Origin: Chthonomonas sp. UBA2017
GTDB lineage: Bacteria; Armatimonadota; Fimbriimonadia; Fimbriimonadales; Fimbriimonadaceae
Direction of reading: 5' to 3'
Assembly (NCBI GenBank): GCA_002335425.1
Contig: DDCB01000044.1
Location: 1-64,000 of the forward strand
Length of the DNA: 64,000 nucleotides
In this document: positions 60,552-64,000 of the stretch, piece after piece
How the letters are laid out: every line of letters begins with the position of its first letter
Position numbering within the stretch: the stretch's first letter is position 1
Translations under genes and position numbers: made by a program
Notes under the pieces: model-generated
What the model was told of the DNA's origin: nothing
What the model saw: the letters and a program-made list of their open reading frames with translations, nothing else
The model's database searches: none

Positions 60552-62069
60552 ATGCAACTCAAGATGTGGAGCTACGACCTGGCCCGCGAGCAGTGTCCCA
60601 CCCTTGACCACCTCTACGAAATCGCCAGTTTGAGTCAGGAGTCCGGATACAACGCCCTCGGGCTCTATCTGGAGCACCGGTTCGAATACCCCAGCACGCC
60701 CTGGGCTCACGGAGTCGGGGCGCTCAGCGCAGAGCACGTCGCGAGCCTCCAAAGCGAGTTCCCGAGCCTGCAGATCATCCCGATGATCAACACCTTGAGC
60801 CACATGGAGGGCTTTCTTTTCACCGAGCCGGGGCGAGATCTGGCCGCACAGACCTTTCAAGGCATGATGGGCGACCCGCTGAATCCTGCTTTCATCGATC
60901 TTTGCGAGCGGCTCGTTGAGGATACTTTGTTATGTTTTGATTCTGAAATCTTGCACTTAGGAGGTGATGAGGCCAGTGAGCTGAGAACCGCACCGATTCT
61001 GGCCGACCTCGCCCAGGAGCCGGGTGGCGTCGAGCGGCTTTTTCGGGAGCACTTCGGTCCGCTTGCCATGATGGTCCTCAAGTCGGGCCGTCGCCCTGCT
61101 CTTTGGGCAGATATGATTTTGGCGAACCCAGGAGCCGCCGACGAACTTCCGAAGGAGACGCTTCTTTTTGACTGGCAGTACTTTGGCGGGGTGGCCGAGT
61201 CGTCGGCTCGCCTCCGAGAGATGGGCTTTGAAGTCGTCGCGTGTCCTTCGATCCAAACTTACAACGCCGCCTGGATGCACCTGGGGCCGAGCCAAGAGAA
61301 CATCGCCCAAGTGGTCGCCGATGCAGATCGACTGGGCCTGCATGGAGTCTGTTTGACCACCTGGGAATGTGGCCTGATGGGGGCTTATGACACGCTCTTC
61401 CCGGCAATCCAAGGGGTGGGACAGCTCTTGAACGATCGGTCCGTCGGGGAGGCGTGCCTCGAGCAGGCCTATCGGGACCGAAGCCCCGACCACAGCCGAT
61501 GGAGCGAGCTGATGGGGAACGAGCTCCAGCAGCATCCTGGATTTGAATACTCGACTCATCGCAGCAGCTTGAAATGCCGATTCCTGCTCTATTCCAACCC
61601 GTTCTGGTTGTGGGTTCATCATCGAGAGGACTGGGTGGGGCCCTCGGGGGAGGCGATTCTGAAACTGCTGGACGAAGCGGCGTTGGTGGCCCCTGGCCTG
61701 GCGGAACAGGGGGTGACGCACTTTGTCCGCAGTGCGATAGATTTCGTGAGAATTGTCGATAAATCCGTCGAAAAGTATCGACAGAAGTTGCCTTCCGAGG
61801 CGATCACCGCGATGGCTCCTCTTCGTGGCTTGTTTGACGATTTGAGCAAGATTGCTCGCCAAAACCATCATCGAATCGGAGGGAGCTTGGCCGACCTCGA
61901 ACGGATCAAGATCGCGAAGGCCCATGTCGAGCGGGTGATCGCCCGCATTCGCGAAGTGGGGGCCGGACAGTTGGGGTACCTGCCCTCGTTCGAGCACCTC
62001 TCACACCCGTCGTTCGTTCCGCACGACCAAGGGGCGTGGTGGCGAATCAACTCTTGGGGGACCCGCTGA
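60552..62069 (+). CDS. GH20-like beta-N-acetylhexosaminidase domain protein
   Basis: A 505-residue protein. The catalytic pair of GH20, D139-E140 in HLGGDEA (135-141), follows 'IIPMINTLSHMEGFLF', and the barrel continues with 'LFDWQYFGG' and 'VCLTTWECGLMG'. GH20 enzymes remove terminal N-acetylhexosamine by substrate-assisted catalysis. No signal peptide is seen, so a cytosolic site is expected. The C-terminal 150 residues are helical and not a recognised carbohydrate-binding module. The frame begins MQLKMWSYDLAR, with no good Shine-Dalgarno. Confidence 0.8.
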   Translation: MQLKMWSYDLAREQCPTLDHLYEIASLSQESGYNALGLYLEHRFEYPSTPWAHGVGALSAEHVASLQSEFPSLQIIPMINTLSHMEGFLFTEPGRDLAAQTFQGMMGDPLNPAFIDLCERLVEDTLLCFDSEILHLGGDEASELRTAPILADLAQEPGGVERLFREHFGPLAMMVLKSGRRPALWADMILANPGAADELPKETLLFDWQYFGGVAESSARLREMGFEVVACPSIQTYNAAWMHLGPSQENIAQVVADADRLGLHGVCLTTWECGLMGAYDTLFPAIQGVGQLLNDRSVGEACLEQAYRDRSPDHSRWSELMGNELQQHPGFEYSTHRSSLKCRFLLYSNPFWLWVHHREDWVGPSGEAILKLLDEAALVAPGLAEQGVTHFVRSAIDFVRIVDKSVEKYRQKLPSEAITAMAPLRGLFDDLSKIARQNHHRIGGSLADLERIKIAKAHVERVIARIREVGAGQLGYLPSFEHLSHPSFVPHDQGAWWRINSWGTR

Positions 62070-62137
62070 GTCCTCCTCGAAATTTGTCCGTATCAAATCG
62101 GGGCGCTTCAGGCGTCTATCTCCTCGGTGAAGTTTGC

Positions 62138-62167
62138 TGGACATGGCGGGCATCGGGCCGCTATACT
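62138..62167 (+). promoter_or_regulatory. sigma-70-like promoter of the propeller protein gene
   Basis: TGGACA (62138-62143) and TATACT (62162-62167) are spaced by 18 bases, each one mismatch from consensus. The TTG start at 62219 has AAGGAG upstream, giving a leader of about 45 bases. Confidence 0.55.
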
Positions 62168-62218
62168 TCAAGCTGAGTTTCGAGGGGGCAGTCCGCCCAA
62201 CGGCGGCAAGGAGATACG

Positions 62219-63775
62219 TTGAAAAGTCGAAATCGATGGTTTGTTTCGCTTCGTGCTGCGACCGGGGTCGCGGTGGCCTTGGTGGCCACTTGGGCCCACG
62301 CGCAGTTTGATGGCCCGGCGCCGCTTGCTTGGCGATGGGCACAAACGAGTACCGTTCCTCCGGGCGGGTCGCCGATCATCAGCGGAGACCGTGTTTATGT
62401 CGCAGTCGGGAGTCGCATGTATTCGCTCGACCTTGCCACCGGCAACCAGGTTTGGCGTTATCCCGCGGCTGATCCGCTCCCGGCGAACTTTCGGCGTGGC
62501 GCGGTGATCACTCAAGGCCTGCTCATCGCGGGCGCGGACAACAAGATGGTTTATGCGGCGGACGCCGCGACCGGCGTGGCGAAGTGGCAGTTCACCGCCC
62601 CCGAGCCGATCACAAGCGAGGTTTTGGCCGATGGCCCGGTGGCGGTTGTGATGTTCGGCGATAGTCAATTTCAAGCCATCGACGTGACGAGCGGGGTCGC
62701 CGCGTGGCGAGAGCCGCTGAAGATCGAAGATGGCGTCCTCGGCAGCCCGATCCTTTTCCGGAATCGGCTCATCGTCTGCACCCAGTCTTTCGAGATGTTG
62801 GCGATCGACCTCGATACCAAGCGAGTTGCGTGGCGGACTCGGTTCAGCGAACTCGGGCCCGATGTGAAGCCGACGGTTTTTGGCGACCTGATCGTCGTCA
62901 ACAGCGGTGACTTTGTCATCGCGGTGAACGGCAATGGTGGTGGGGTCCGATGGCAACGCAACGCTGGGACGCCGCTTTCCTCGAGCCCCACGGTGACGGC
63001 CGAAGGTGTTTTTGTCGTGACCCGAGACGGAACGGGGATGAGCTTTGACCCCAGCGGGCGCACGATGATGCGCACTCCGCTCGATTTTCAGTCGAGCGTG
63101 GCGGCGCCTCCGGTCGGCATCGGGCGATACGCCCTCGTGCCCACCTTGAACGGGTCGATCAACATGGTCGATATCAAGGCCGGGTCGCTCATCTGGAACT
63201 ACATCGTACGACCCTTGCCGGGTTCAACCTTTGCCCCTTCCGCCAGCCAGCCCGCCGGGGGATCGGCAGCCGCTCCGGCGGGGCCTCCAACCTTTGTGAC
63301 GGTGGCCGGTTCGCCCGTGGTCTCTGGCGACACGATGATCGTCATCGCGCGGGACGGCAGCATTCTCGCTTTCGACAAGAAAAACGGCGTCGATCTGACG
63401 CCGCCCACCGTTCGGATGCTCTTCCCGAATCCAGGCGACCAAGTGAACCCGAATCCGCCTTTCCAGCTCGCGTTTCGTGTGGAAGATGAAGCGAGCGGAG
63501 TGAACTTTGACCTCGCCAAAGTGACGATCGATGGGATCGACTACACGAGCCGAATCACTCGCGAAGGGATTTTGACCGTCCAGTTCGGAGGTTCGTCGAA
63601 CAACCCGGTCCTGACGGATGGCCGGAAGACAATCTTGGTTCGCGTGTACGATTGGATGGGGAATCGAAATGATTTCACATTTGTGGTTGCCGCTGATTCC
63701 TCGCTCCGGCTTTCTGGGCCGCCTTCGGCAACTCCGCCTGCGGGTGGTGGAGGTCGAGGCGGCGGGGGTGTCTAA
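62219..63775 (+). CDS. secreted PQQ-type beta-propeller protein
   Basis: A 518-residue exported protein with a signal peptide cut near residue 28 (ATWAHA). The middle holds six or seven propeller blades of the PQQ/BamB kind ('YSLDLATGNQVWRY', 'YAADAATGVAKWQF', 'AIDVTSGVAAWREP', 'AIDLDTKRVAWRT'). A C-terminal beta domain (about 400-495) with 'VNFDLAKVTIDGIDYTSRI' precedes a Gly-rich end. No catalytic PQQ residues are evident, so a scaffold or binding role is more likely than dehydrogenase. It starts with TTG at 62219 and ends eight bases into the next gene. Confidence 0.78.
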   Translation: MKSRNRWFVSLRAATGVAVALVATWAHAQFDGPAPLAWRWAQTSTVPPGGSPIISGDRVYVAVGSRMYSLDLATGNQVWRYPAADPLPANFRRGAVITQGLLIAGADNKMVYAADAATGVAKWQFTAPEPITSEVLADGPVAVVMFGDSQFQAIDVTSGVAAWREPLKIEDGVLGSPILFRNRLIVCTQSFEMLAIDLDTKRVAWRTRFSELGPDVKPTVFGDLIVVNSGDFVIAVNGNGGGVRWQRNAGTPLSSSPTVTAEGVFVVTRDGTGMSFDPSGRTMMRTPLDFQSSVAAPPVGIGRYALVPTLNGSINMVDIKAGSLIWNYIVRPLPGSTFAPSASQPAGGSAAAPAGPPTFVTVAGSPVVSGDTMIVIARDGSILAFDKKNGVDLTPPTVRMLFPNPGDQVNPNPPFQLAFRVEDEASGVNFDLAKVTIDGIDYTSRITREGILTVQFGGSSNNPVLTDGRKTILVRVYDWMGNRNDFTFVVAADSSLRLSGPPSATPPAGGGGRGGGGV

Positions 63776-64000
63776 CTCGCTTCGCGAGAACGCTGAATTC
63801 TGGCAAGTTCTGCTCTCCGCAGAACTTGCCCCCGAAAAGGCGAACGCGGTGCTCGCTGAGATCGAGTCTCAGTCTCTGAGCCCTCTGGCTCAGCTGCTTT
63901 CGGGTCGGCTTCTGACTCCGGGCGAGCAGAATCGAGCCCGAGGTGCTGACCAAACGGCACTGCAACAGGCCCTGCGTCAAGGGGCAAAATTTCTCTTTCC
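63768..64000 (+). CDS. dprA: N-terminus of a probable DprA DNA-processing protein, cut by window edge
   Basis: From GTG at 63768 a frame of 77 codons runs open to the window end, overlapping the propeller stop by eight bases. 'FWQVLLSAELAPEKANAVL', then 'LLTPGEQNRARGADQTALQQALRQGAKFLF', resembles the DprA N-terminus, where a helical domain ends in a short 'L(S/T)x(E/A)' helix before the phrase 'xxDxxYP'. The Rossmann core that would settle it lies outside. The match is a judgement from pattern only. Confidence 0.45.
   Translation, partial: MSNSLRENAEFWQVLLSAELAPEKANAVLAEIESQSLSPLAQLLSGRLLTPGEQNRARGADQTALQQALRQGAKFLF

Noticed and set aside
1..64000. CRISPR arrays, insertion sequences and rRNA genes
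   Set aside because: No regularly spaced repeats, transposase motifs or rRNA-like stretches were seen by eye.

Overview
The window reads as a chromosomal segment of a GC-rich, Gram-negative (diderm) bacterium. Lipid A and LPS genes (lpxK, an LpxL-type acyltransferase, two GT9 glycosyltransferases), lipoproteins and an SLBB polysaccharide-export protein imply an outer membrane. Two large prepilin-like proteins with almost the same N-terminal leader, two PEP-CTERM proteins, a DapL-type lysine pathway and separate purS/purQ genes fit Armatimonadota (Fimbriimonadia-like) best. That assignment is inference from gene content; the window has no rRNA gene. About 60 protein genes, one tRNA and several hairpin terminators fill it densely, with many 4-base stop/start overlaps.

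Layout. 1-4.6 kb (minus): an STN-domain protein, a zinc-finger membrane protein, an MhqO/MhqD-like pair, a XapX protein, a CHRD/PEP-CTERM protein and an FmdB-type zinc ribbon. 4.7-6.5 kb (plus): a TlpA-like thioredoxin and tdk. 6.5-17.2 kb (minus): pepF, a HAD hydrolase with a metallophosphoesterase, a pilin with a small lipoprotein, the lipid A/LPS operon (lpxK, acyltransferase, GT9, GT9, PIG-L), and an isocitrate dehydrogenase whose C-terminal domain seems to be a separate upstream gene. 17.3-22.6 kb: M29 aminopeptidase, purE, purSQ and a cyclase-STAND-TPR regulator. 22.6-28.3 kb (minus): a 1080-residue PEP-CTERM protein, nfo and an SLBB exporter. 28.4-36.2 kb: pilin, acs, glgA, uvrB and a strange basic low-complexity protein. 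36.3-47.6 kb: msrB, pxpBAC, dut, a TPR protein, an AI-2E family permease, a CCA-adding enzyme, an M61 peptidase, ogt, tatD and gpsA. 47.6-57.9 kb: a WecA-like transferase, an esterase, threonine aldolase, pstSCA, a sigma factor fused to a degenerate GGDEF domain, pilC and dapL. 58-60.1 kb: tRNA-Pro followed by a two-gene RloA/RloB (AbiL-like) defence module. 60.5-64 kb: a GH20-like enzyme, a PQQ-type propeller protein and the start of a probable dprA.

The most notable items are the sigma-pseudoGGDEF fusion, the split isocitrate dehydrogenase, the RloAB module beside tRNA-Pro, the acid-free basic tail protein at 35.2-36.2 kb, and a layout habit: six of the eight convergent gene junctions overlap at their stop codons, four of them by exactly four bases. 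No CRISPR array, insertion sequence, rRNA or replication origin was seen.
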